Shown here: piece after piece, positions 1-7,109 of the stretch
Position numbering within the stretch: position 1 is the first letter of the stretch
How the letters are laid out: each line of letters starts with the position of its first letter
Source of the DNA: Natronorubrum sulfidifaciens JCM 14089
Lineage (GTDB): Archaea; Halobacteriota; Halobacteria; Halobacteriales; Natrialbaceae
Direction of reading: 5' to 3'
NCBI RefSeq assembly: GCF_000337735.1
Contig: NZ_AOHX01000041.1
Location: 13,111 to 77,110, forward strand
Length of the DNA stretch: 64,000 nucleotides
The notes under the pieces: model-generated
Told to the model about the DNA's origin: nothing
What the model saw: the letters and a program-made list of their open reading frames with translations, nothing else
Databases searched by the model: none
Position numbers and translations under genes: made by a program

Positions 1-11
1 CTGTCGGGCAT

Positions 12-135
12 CCGCGAGCGAAGCGAGCGGTTCTCCGCCGGAGCGGGGTGAAACCCCGCGACGGCGGCCTTTTGGCATCAACGGGTTTTGCCGGGGGTTG
101 AGGCTGGCGTCGCAGACGCCAGCCGATGCCCCCGG
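12..135. repeat. Three consecutive hairpins at the window edge
   Basis: Three strong inverted repeats follow one another with no credible gene. A GCGAGCGAAGCGAGCG-type dyad lies at about 12-30. A stem CCGCCG/CGGCGG enclosing CGGGG/CCCCG lies at 35-67. A long stem lies at 91-135, with arms CCGGGGG and GGCTGGCGTC closing on a GCA loop. This could be a terminator cluster or the end of a mobile or REP-like element cut by the window edge; the sequence alone does not decide. Confidence 0.5.
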
Positions 136-191
136 TAAAAGAGGTTGCTGTACTTATCGCTGAGAATGGCCCACGGACTCTCGAGTTGCTG

Positions 192-743
192 TCAGGTCTC
201 CAGTTCGGGCGGCTCGCTGTCGCGTCGCGACTCGAGGAACTGTTCTTCGTCGTCAGAAAGATCGCGCTCGCGAAACTGCTCGAGGCCGGCCTGATAGCGT
301 GCCCGCGCGTCCTCGATAGCAGGAGTCGGGTACTCGAGGAGCAGTTCGGCAATCCCCGTCTGCTCGCCGGTGTAGGCGAAGCCGGTTCGATACAGTGCCT
401 CGTAGGCGAACGGATTGTTGACCGCGATCCGAAGTCGCTCGTAGCCGCGCTCTACGGCACGGTCACGAACGTGTCGCAGTAGCGTCGGGCCGATGCCCTC
501 GCCACGGCGCTCGCGGTCGACGGTGACGTAGCGCAGCCACAGCGTGTCCGCGTCAGTGCGGTCCTCGTTGAACGCGACGGCGGCGACGATCGTGTCGTCG
601 GCTCGAGCCACGGCTTTCCCGGTGTTCGTCATGACGAACTTGCCGGCGTAGCTGAATCGTTTGTAATCGAGACGCAGTTTCGGCCCGTCGGGCGGCCAGC
701 CGAGCAGATCGTACTCCACACAGAGGGGTTCGTGGGCCAGCAC
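192..743 (-). CDS. GNAT family N-acetyltransferase
   Basis: 183-residue protein of the GCN5-related acetyltransferase fold, which moves an acetyl group from acetyl-CoA to an amine. The acetyl-CoA loop RRGEGIG is at residues 79-85 after the beta strand WLRYVTVD. It is followed by the amphipathic helix and the VNNPFAYEALYRTGF segment typical of the last part of the fold. The C-terminal 50 residues are a charged helix. The start is a GTG at 743, because no ATG lies early enough to keep the conserved N-terminal strand. It is transcribed divergently from the propeller gene. The substrate is unknown. Confidence 0.85.
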   Translation of the reverse strand: MLAHEPLCVEYDLLGWPPDGPKLRLDYKRFSYAGKFVMTNTGKAVARADDTIVAAVAFNEDRTDADTLWLRYVTVDRERRGEGIGPTLLRHVRDRAVERGYERLRIAVNNPFAYEALYRTGFAYTGEQTGIAELLLEYPTPAIEDARARYQAGLEQFRERDLSDDEEQFLESRRDSEPPELET

Positions 744-877
744 GTAAGACTGGCGGCGGGCAGCCGTTTCCGGGATCGACTCGCTCGCCAGAGTCGTAGG
801 TATCCCTGCCAGTCCAACCCGTGATTGGGACGGCCTGATCAGAAGATGTTTGTGAAATGATTGTCTCGGTTTGCTGT

Positions 878-2083
878 ATGCCCTCCAGACGCTGGCTTCT
901 CGCGGGAGCGAGTGCTACACTCGCCGGCCTCATCGGTGGTCACGCGGTCGCCGATCAGGCTGGTACCGAGGCCGTCGATTGGCCGATGGCTCGCTACGAC
1001 GCTGCCGGGACCGGGCACAACCCCAACACGACGGGACCAAGAGACGACGTGCAGATCGCGTGGGACCGAGATCTGGCGGCGTCGGCTCGCGGCGTGCTCC
1101 CGCCAATCCTTCACACGGACACCCTCTACGTCGTCGGTGGTGCGGTTACCGCCCTCGAGGCCGAGACAGGCACGGTCGAGTTCACTCGAGACGGCGACTA
1201 TCAGTCGAGTCCCGCGCGGGCCGACGCCGACGTCTATCGGACCGACACGCTCGCGGTCAGTTCGCCAGACGGCCTCGCCGGGCTGAACGCTGGCGGTGGC
1301 ATCGACCTCCCATTGCTCGGCAGTCAGTTCGGCCTCGAGCGCTGGGACGGCCCGAGCGAGGTGTCGCGATCCAGCATCTTCGGCCCGCCGAACGCGCCGC
1401 CACCGATCGCCGTCGACGACACGATCTACGCGGCCGTTCCGGGAACGAACCACCTCGTCGCGCTCGCAGCCAACGACGGAACCGAACGGTGGCGCACTGT
1501 CCACGGGGCCGGCAGCGGCCTCTATCGGCCAGCCGTCCGAGACGGAATCGTCTACGCCGTCGACTACGCACACGAACTCGGCGCCTACGACGCCGAAACG
1601 GGCGAGAGACGGTGGCTCGAGGAGATCGACGACCGGCCACCCTACGCACCGACTGCGACCGACGAGGGCGTCGTCGTCCCGGGACGAGAATCAGTGACCT
1701 GTCTCGATGCCGACGAGGGGCGCATCCGCTGGACCTACGACCACGACGGCAACGTCTCCGACGCCGACCGCGCGGCCGCCGCCGTCGCCAACGGACGGGT
1801 TTTCGTCGTCGACAGCGTGGGGTCGCTACATGCGATCGATCTCGAGTCGGGCGAGGCAGTCTGGACCGCTGCTTTCGGTGGCGTGGCGTCGCCGGTCGTC
1901 GCCGACGGCGTCGTCTACGTCACCCGACGCACAGTCGGTCTCGACGCGTTCGACGCCGCAACCGGCGAGCACCGCTGGACGTTCGACGTAGAGTGGCCCA
2001 CCTCGGCACCGATCGTCAGCGGCGGACGGCTGTACGTCGTCCAGAACCGCCGCGTGCTCGCACTCGAGGAGGCCGACCGATGA
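878..2083 (+). CDS. PQQ-like beta-propeller protein, exported
   Basis: About 401 residues. The N-terminus (SRRWLLAGASATLAGLIGG) is a twin-arginine-type signal peptide without a lipobox cysteine, so a secreted or periplasm-facing protein is expected. The body is a series of PQQ-like propeller blades; repeats of the form A-x-D/E-x-G-T/E-x-x-W are visible (for example NDGTERWR, ETGERRW, ESGEAVW, ATGEHRW). BamB-like propellers usually act as protein-interaction platforms. The ATG at 878 is preferred over an in-frame ATG at 857 because it puts the signal peptide at the N-terminus. The stop overlaps the next start by ATGA, so the two genes are translationally coupled. Confidence 0.8.
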   Translation: MPSRRWLLAGASATLAGLIGGHAVADQAGTEAVDWPMARYDAAGTGHNPNTTGPRDDVQIAWDRDLAASARGVLPPILHTDTLYVVGGAVTALEAETGTVEFTRDGDYQSSPARADADVYRTDTLAVSSPDGLAGLNAGGGIDLPLLGSQFGLERWDGPSEVSRSSIFGPPNAPPPIAVDDTIYAAVPGTNHLVALAANDGTERWRTVHGAGSGLYRPAVRDGIVYAVDYAHELGAYDAETGERRWLEEIDDRPPYAPTATDEGVVVPGRESVTCLDADEGRIRWTYDHDGNVSDADRAAAAVANGRVFVVDSVGSLHAIDLESGEAVWTAAFGGVASPVVADGVVYVTRRTVGLDAFDAATGEHRWTFDVEWPTSAPIVSGGRLYVVQNRRVLALEEADR

Positions 2084-2883
2084 CCGACGAGCCGTTCGGG
2101 CCGCAGGCGTCGGGCGACCGAGAGCAGGAGTCGGAGCCGGGCGGTGCGCTCGCCCGGGCAGTGGCGCGAATTCGGGCCGATCCGTTTCTGCTGGTGCCGT
2201 TCGCGCTGGCTGGCCTGCTCCTCTCACTGCTCGACCAGCTTCGCCTGTGGGACCCGATCCCGACGCTGGTTACCGAGCGCCTTCCGGCGCTGGCGATCGA
2301 CTTCGAGTTTTCGATCTTCCCCACCGGGACGCCGGGCACCACGCGTCGAGTCGCCGCGCTGGTCGACCTCGAGACTCCGTACCTCCTCTGGGCAGTCAGC
2401 CTCGAGGTCGCCGCGGTTCTCGCCGTCTCGATCGCGGGCTGGTACACCATCGCTCGAGCCGCGGACGCTGACGCAACGACGACAGGGCTGCGGTCGTACG
2501 TCGGGTTCGTCGTCCTGATCGCGATCGGCGGACGGCTGCTGGGATCGATTGCCGAGGTCACGCTTTCCGGGATCGTCGGACTCGCGCTCTTTCTGTTGCT
2601 GTTCGTCCTCGCGCTAGTCGTCCTCGCACGACTGTTCGTCGCGCCCGCCATCGCTGCCCTCGGTTCCTCACCGTGGGTCGCCATCCGTCGGAGCGTGCGT
2701 CTCTCGAGTGGCCACGAGTACGGTCTCGTGGGACTCGTCCTGTTCTATGGCCTGCTGGGGTGGCTGCTCGGCAGCGTGCCCGCAATCGGCGCGGTCGTCA
2801 GCAGTGTCGGCGTTGCTGTCGTTCACGCCGTGTCGACGGTGACGGTCCTCGAGTCGGTGTCCGACAACGACCTGCTCGAGTAG
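2080..2883 (+). CDS. Multi-pass membrane protein coupled to the propeller gene
   Basis: 267 residues. After a charged, cytoplasm-like N-terminus of about 30 residues come roughly five or six hydrophobic segments (for example FLLVPFALAGLLLSLL, VALFLLLFVLALVVLA and LVGLVLFYGLLGWLLG). This resembles the haloarchaeal membrane proteins of the DUF7544/DUF4013 type, with a long extracytoplasmic loop between the first segments. No catalytic motif is seen. It starts inside the stop codon of the propeller gene, so the exported propeller and this protein probably form one complex. Function unknown. Confidence 0.75.
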   Translation: MTDEPFGPQASGDREQESEPGGALARAVARIRADPFLLVPFALAGLLLSLLDQLRLWDPIPTLVTERLPALAIDFEFSIFPTGTPGTTRRVAALVDLETPYLLWAVSLEVAAVLAVSIAGWYTIARAADADATTTGLRSYVGFVVLIAIGGRLLGSIAEVTLSGIVGLALFLLLFVLALVVLARLFVAPAIAALGSSPWVAIRRSVRLSSGHEYGLVGLVLFYGLLGWLLGSVPAIGAVVSSVGVAVVHAVSTVTVLESVSDNDLLE

Positions 2884-2940
2884 CACCACGGAACGTCAAA
2901 ACCAGTCCCACACCGGTCGCAACGCTGTCGCGTACGAACG

Positions 2941-2976
2941 TGCTCGCCGTAGAAGTGCGCGGACCGGGATTTGAAC
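2941..2976 (-). repeat. Direct repeat of the 3' end of tRNA-Gly (att-like)
   Basis: This segment repeats 3059-3094 at 33 of 36 positions, including 26 identical bases in a row. The copied part covers the discriminator, the 3' acceptor strand, the T-stem and the T-loop of the adjacent tRNA-Gly. The two copies are offset by 118 bp. Integrases of archaeal viruses and plasmids commonly use tRNA 3' ends and leave such duplications; a small tandem duplication is the alternative. Confidence 0.7.
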
Positions 2977-3073
2977 TCCCCCTGAGAACCTGCTCACTCT
3001 GCTCGCAGAACCTCAGTATAATTCACCCCCCTCGTTCGACTGCCGCTGCTCGCGGAGTTGCTCGCAGCAGAAG

Positions 3074-3144
3074 TGCGCGGACCGGGATTTGAACCCGGGC
3101 CATGAGCTTGGAAGGCTCAGGTCCTACCACTAGACCATCCGCGC
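3074..3144 (-). tRNA. tRNA-Gly (anticodon TCC)
   Basis: Read on the minus strand, the acceptor arm GCGCGGA pairs with TCCGCGC and is followed by discriminator A. The D arm contains GGTCTAGTGGTAGGAC. The anticodon stem TGAGC/GCTCA closes the loop CTTCCAA, giving anticodon TCC for Gly GGA/GGG codons. The T-loop TTCAAAT follows a GC-rich stem. The CCA end is not encoded. Length is 71 nt and there is no intron. Confidence 0.97.
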
Positions 3145-3245
3145 CTATCTCCCAGTTCTGGTTCCGTGTTTAAGATGCTTCCGTTTTCGATCAACCCGCT
3201 CGAGTCGGCCATTCCCGCCCTCACTTCCGACCGAACCAGACTCTC

Positions 3246-3326
3246 ATACGATTTGCTGTCGCCACTAACCGCCGATTGTCGACCCGTACTGGCGATCGGT
3301 GGGACACAGGGACAGCAATCCGTATC
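3246..3326. repeat. Palindromic 3'-flanking repeat, copy A
   Basis: First of four related palindromes in the window. The inner dyad ACCGCCGAT/ATCGGTGGG surrounds the core TCGACCCGTACTGG. An outer stem pairs ATACG-n-TTGCTGTC with GACAGCAA-n-CGTAT. The right arm reaches the stop codon of the methyltransferase gene that ends at 3325. The core differs from the other three copies at three of 25 positions. Confidence 0.75.
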
Positions 3327-4032
3327 ACTCCGCGTGCGGGCTCGAGTCGGCTGCGCCTGCCACGGTCGCATAGCAGTTGCCACTCGAAAGCTCCCACTCG
3401 AGGACCTCGAGGGCGCTGGTCTCGAGCGCCGCCTCGAACTCGTCGGGGCTGTAGATATGGTAGAATCGGTCGACGACGTCGCCGCCCGGGAGCGTCCACT
3501 CGACGGTCGTGTCGAACCCTTCCGTCTCGTCGAACGTGTCGTGGGCGGTTGACCACACACTGAGGAGGGCACGACCGTTGGGAGTGAGAACGCGCGCGAG
3601 TTCGTCGAGACTCTCCTGCCGTGTGCGCGTGGTCGGCAGGTGGTGGAGCGTCGCGACGTAGACGGCGAGGTCGACGCTGTCGGTGGCGAGCGGTATTCGG
3701 GCGGCGTCACCCTGACAGAGCGCGACGTCGAACTCGCGTTCGCGGGCGCGCTCACGCCCGATCTCGAGGAGTCCGCGACTGATATCGAGGCCGACGACGG
3801 GGTCACAGTGGGGAGCCAGCAGTTCGGCGTGCCGACAGTTGCCACAGCCGAGATCGAGACCCGTCCGGGCTGTGTCGTCCTCGAGGGCGGGCGCATGCGT
3901 CTCGACGAACGTCTCGACTTCGGGCCAGGCGTACTCCCTGGTCGCGGCGAAGTGGGTGGCGATCCGATCGTACGTGTCGCGAACGGCAGCCCGTCGCGAG
4001 CGCGTGGCAGTTCGTTCCGGCTCCTCGACCAT
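3325..4032 (-). CDS. Trm9-like class I SAM-dependent methyltransferase
   Basis: 235 residues from the ATG at 4032. A longer reading to 4188 adds an unconvincing extension. The Rossmann SAM-binding motif LDLGCGN is at 59-65, the acidic strand end GLDIS at 81-85, motif II around 105-112, and VATLHHLP (126-133) stands where the catalytic region begins. The C-terminal YHIY-x-EFE and GNCY segments resemble the Trm9/ALKBH8 family, which methylates carboxymethylated wobble uridines in tRNA, so a tRNA-modification role is plausible but inferred. Archaeal members are activated by the zinc protein Trm112, which is encoded at 12.7 kb in this window. Palindrome copy A abuts its 3' end. Confidence 0.75.
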   Translation of the reverse strand: MVEEPERTATRSRRAAVRDTYDRIATHFAATREYAWPEVETFVETHAPALEDDTARTGLDLGCGNCRHAELLAPHCDPVVGLDISRGLLEIGRERAREREFDVALCQGDAARIPLATDSVDLAVYVATLHHLPTTRTRQESLDELARVLTPNGRALLSVWSTAHDTFDETEGFDTTVEWTLPGGDVVDRFYHIYSPDEFEAALETSALEVLEWELSSGNCYATVAGAADSSPHAE

Positions 4033-4173
4033 CGTCCGTCCTCGTTTGGGCACGCGCAAAAAGCGTTCGCAATGCCGGCACGTACAGCCACCCAGTCGGG
4101 GTCGGATCGTCTCGATCGATGACCCATCGTGCGTTACGTTCATACGGTGTGAGTGCGAATCAGCAGGTACGGA

Positions 4174-4644
4174 ATGAGGCGCGAGCACTTCACGTTAGAT
4201 GTCAACAATGTCGGCTGGGTCGAAACCAACGGCGAACCGAGCAAACCCTCGGTATCGATCGACTTCACTGGCCCGGCGACGATGCTTCGCGAGCGCCTTA
4301 CCGGGCCTGACGGAGACGTTCTCGAGGCAGCAGAGACCGACGTCGCACTTCGGCTACAGGGTCCACTGGGCGACGATACCGCGGGTGTCGTCAGCGTCAC
4401 GAACCGAGTGACTGGCGAGTTCATTCTCGAACTCAACGAGGACGCCGACGACGTCTTAGCATTTATTCGGGCCGCCCGTGGCTACGGTGAGAGCGCCCCT
4501 GACGAAGAAGGGCGGTATACAGTCGAGATCAGCCTCGACAGCGACCAGTTTGTCACCTACGACAAACGGACGTTTCTCGTCTACGACGACGAAGGGGATC
4601 TGCTTCGCCAGCACAGTTTGATCCCAAGCGGCGTCGAACTCTGA
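4174..4644 (+). CDS. Conserved haloarchaeal protein, DUF5793-type
   Basis: About 156 residues starting MRREHFTLDV; the ATG at 4174 is chosen because the haloarchaeal family begins at this point. No signal peptide, membrane segment or known catalytic motif is present. Conserved-looking stretches are SIDFTGPA, LRLQGPLGD, VSVTNRVTGEFILELNEDA and the end RQHSLIPSGVEL. The family is restricted to haloarchaea as far as I know, and its function is unknown. It lies between the divergent methyltransferase gene and the iron-box ABC ATPase, with no sign of an operon with either. Confidence 0.75.
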   Translation: MRREHFTLDVNNVGWVETNGEPSKPSVSIDFTGPATMLRERLTGPDGDVLEAAETDVALRLQGPLGDDTAGVVSVTNRVTGEFILELNEDADDVLAFIRAARGYGESAPDEEGRYTVEISLDSDQFVTYDKRTFLVYDDEGDLLRQHSLIPSGVEL

Positions 4645-4696
4645 TCGGCCGCACACTGGTTTCCGGCCGTTCGGAACTGACCGGCAGATATAAGTA

Positions 4697-4714
4697 TTTT
4701 AGGCACACCTAAAA
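4697..4714. promoter_or_regulatory. Iron-repressor-type palindrome (DtxR/SirR/Idr box)
   Basis: A perfect 18-bp palindrome TTTTAGG-CACA-CCTAAAA. It contains TTAGG-N4-CCTAA, the established half-site layout of DtxR/IdeR-type metal repressors, which haloarchaea also possess. It overlaps the downstream part of an AT-rich TATA-like element (about 4688-4700) and ends 35 bp before the ATPase start. Bound repressor would therefore block promoter access, consistent with derepression when iron is scarce. Confidence 0.85.
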
Positions 4715-4749
4715 CAAATGAACGCCGGCAGATGCCGGAGGGTCGATCA

Positions 4750-5910
4750 ATGGCGAACGGACAACTACTCACCACGGCGGCTGACGGACAACCGGAGACT
4801 CCGACGACACCGGTCGATGACATCGTGCTCGAACTCGAGGACGTCGGCAAACGGTACGGGACTGAAGAGGTCATTCCGGAGCTCTCCTTGTCCGTCCGCG
4901 ACGGCGAGATTCTCACGCTTCTTGGCCCATCGGGCTGTGGCAAAACGACGACGCTGCGGCTCATCGCTGGCCTCGAGAAACCCAACGACGGGGAGATACG
5001 ACTTCGGGGCGACGACGTCGCGGGCAACGGCCGCTTCGTGCCGCCGGAAGAACGCGGTGTCGGCGTCGTCTTCCAGGAGTTCGCGCTGTTTCCACATCTG
5101 ACCGCCCGCGAGAACATCGCCTTCGGCCTGCAGGAGTGGGCCGATGCCGAACGGGATGCTCGCGTCGACGAACTGCTCGAACTCGTCGGCCTCGAGGCCC
5201 AAGGCGAAGCCTATCCGGACGAACTCTCCGGCGGGCAACAACAGCGGATCGCACTTGCCCGCTCGCTCGCCCCCGAACCCGAGATGCTGTTGCTCGACGA
5301 ACCGTTCTCGAATCTGGACGTGGACCTTCGCGTCGAGATGCGCGAGGAGGTCCGCCGGATCATCAAAGAAGCCGGTGTCACCGCCATCTCGGTCACCCAC
5401 GATCAGGAGGAAGCGCTCTCGATTTCCGATCGCGTCGCCGTGATGAACGACGGCGACATCGAACAGATCGACACGCCACAGCAGGTCTTCCAGCAGCCGG
5501 AATCGCGGTTCGTCGCCGGTTTTCTCGGCCACGCCAGCTTTCTCTCGGGAGCGGTCCACGGAGACAGCGTCGACACCGCACTCGGACGTGTCCTTCGTGA
5601 CGACGTCAACGGCCTCGCCCATCAGTACGACGGCACCAACATCGACTTGCTCGTCCGTCCCGACGACGTGACGGCGTTCCCGTCCGAGGACACCGAAGCC
5701 AACGGGCACGTCGTCTATCGACGGTATCTCGGCCCAACCGTCCTCTATCGCGTCGAACTCGATTCGGGTGAAACCATCGAGTGTATGCACAACCACTCCG
5801 ACCGGATCGACCTCGACGAGCGTGTCGCCGTCCGCGTCACGGCTGACCACGAACTCGCGTGGTTCCCGGCCGACCAGCGCGACCGAACGACACAGGTGGC
5901 TGCGGACTAA
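4750..5910 (+). CDS. ABC transporter ATP-binding protein, probable iron uptake (FbpC-like)
   Basis: 386 residues. It has all the ABC ATPase motifs: Walker A GPSGCGKTT, the Q-loop within VVFQEFALFPH, signature LSGGQQQR, Walker B LLLDEPFSNLD and switch VTHDQEEA. A C-terminal TOBE-like region follows, as in Fe3+/spermidine/maltose-type importers. The start at 4750 is favoured over 4732 because a GGAGG Shine-Dalgarno sequence sits at 4737-4741. The iron-box palindrome in the promoter points to ferric iron import. Oddly, no permease or binding-protein gene is adjacent on either side, so it must serve a transporter encoded elsewhere, or be shared. Confidence 0.88.
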   Translation: MANGQLLTTAADGQPETPTTPVDDIVLELEDVGKRYGTEEVIPELSLSVRDGEILTLLGPSGCGKTTTLRLIAGLEKPNDGEIRLRGDDVAGNGRFVPPEERGVGVVFQEFALFPHLTARENIAFGLQEWADAERDARVDELLELVGLEAQGEAYPDELSGGQQQRIALARSLAPEPEMLLLDEPFSNLDVDLRVEMREEVRRIIKEAGVTAISVTHDQEEALSISDRVAVMNDGDIEQIDTPQQVFQQPESRFVAGFLGHASFLSGAVHGDSVDTALGRVLRDDVNGLAHQYDGTNIDLLVRPDDVTAFPSEDTEANGHVVYRRYLGPTVLYRVELDSGETIECMHNHSDRIDLDERVAVRVTADHELAWFPADQRDRTTQVAAD

Positions 5911-6073
5911 GTCATCACTCGTCCGCAGTCGCGTCCGATCGATCCATTCCGTACTCGTTTTCCGCCACGTTCTCGAGCGTACCATCTGCGTTGGACCACT
6001 TTCGATCCCGAGTGAGAGCCATCTCGCTGGACGAACACGCAGTTTGATACGTTCTCGGCGCGACCTGCATACG

Positions 6074-6724
6074 ATGGCCAACAGAAACTGGCGGCGACTT
6101 GCAACGGGGTGTGGACTCGCTGCGCCCGCGATCGCACTGGGGGCAATCGTCCTCGCGACCCTGCTCGCTGCGCCGGAGACGTTCACGTGGCGCGACCGCG
6201 CACTCTCGGATATGGGCCGCTACGGCACCCGAACGTTTCTGCTTTTCAACGGCGGGCTGATCGTCGGCGGCCTGCTCGGTGTCCCGTTCGGCTGGCGACT
6301 CTGGATCGCGAGTCACACCCTCCTCGAGCGCGTCGGCGTCGGCTTGCTGTGGGTGGCGACTATCGGTCTGGTCGGCGTTGGCGTCTTCTTTCTCGACCAC
6401 ACCGAGTTCTATCTCGCGACGAGTCTGCACGGACCGGCCGCGCTGTTGTTTTTCGGACTTGCACCGTTTGCACAGTGGCTCTACGGGAGTGGACTGGTCC
6501 TCGCCGAAGCGCCCCGACTCGGGCTCGCCTCCATCTGGCTCGGGCTGCTCCATCCGATCGGCTGGCTGGGCTGGCTGCTGTACCGAATCGGGAGCGACGA
6601 CCCGATGGCGTGGTTCGCCGTCCCGGAGTTCGTCGCCGCCGTCGCCTTCGGTGGTTGGGTCCTCCTCGTCGCCGGCACACAGTGGCGACAGGAGACGGGC
6701 AGATCCACCGTATCGAGCCGCTGA
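6074..6724 (+). CDS. DUF998 family membrane protein
   Basis: 216 residues with about six transmembrane segments. The order of features (LSDMGR after the first segment, then FNGGLIVGGLLG, and FLDHTEFYLATSLHGPAALLFF) matches the DUF998 family of bacterial and archaeal integral membrane proteins, whose function is unknown. The ATG at 6074 starts MANRNWRRL, giving a short positively charged cytoplasmic end before the first membrane helix. It stands alone after the ATPase gene; about 160 bp separate them and a promoter fits there. Confidence 0.75.
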   Translation: MANRNWRRLATGCGLAAPAIALGAIVLATLLAAPETFTWRDRALSDMGRYGTRTFLLFNGGLIVGGLLGVPFGWRLWIASHTLLERVGVGLLWVATIGLVGVGVFFLDHTEFYLATSLHGPAALLFFGLAPFAQWLYGSGLVLAEAPRLGLASIWLGLLHPIGWLGWLLYRIGSDDPMAWFAVPEFVAAVAFGGWVLLVAGTQWRQETGRSTVSSR

Positions 6725-6793
6725 GCCCCCGAGACGGGTTTTGCGACTGAAACGCACACAACGCTTAAATCGAAACCGTTCATACAACGGTGT

Positions 6794-7072
6794 ATGCATA
6801 AAGACGAACTCCTCGAGCTCCACGAAGAACTCGTCGTCATCATGGAGCACTTCTCCCAGCGAGAGGACGTCGACGAGACGCTCTTCGATCCGTACCACCA
6901 GCTCGACGTCGACCCATCACACGTCCACAAATCGAAAAGCGAGCACAAACACGCCGTCTTCATCCTCGGCAACGCCCTCGCAAACGGCATGAGCGAAGAC
7001 GAGTTCTCGAGCGCCGGTCGAATCGGCAAACGGATGAAAGAACTCGCCGAAGACGCCGAGTCGAAAATCTAG
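6794..7072 (+). CDS. UPF0058 family protein
   Basis: 92-residue acidic, helical protein beginning MHKDELLELHEEL. Length and sequence match the archaeal UPF0058 family, whose structures are small helical bundles of unknown function. A TATA-like CTTAAAT lies about 30 bp upstream, so the leader is very short or absent. No membrane segment or catalytic motif is present. Confidence 0.85.
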   Translation: MHKDELLELHEELVVIMEHFSQREDVDETLFDPYHQLDVDPSHVHKSKSEHKHAVFILGNALANGMSEDEFSSAGRIGKRMKELAEDAESKI

Positions 7073-7109
7073 GCGAAACGTATTTGTTTCAGTTGCCGTT
7101 TGTTGAACT

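Noticed and set aside
3020-3042. CACCCCCCTCGTTC near tRNA-Gly as a seventh origin recognition box
   Set aside because: It matches only the first half of the pattern; the TTCA/TGAA dyad is missing.
4765-6186. A 473-residue open frame opposite the ABC ATPase gene
   Set aside because: It is the mirror frame of a GC-rich gene; the translated text has no domain features while the plus strand has all ABC motifs.
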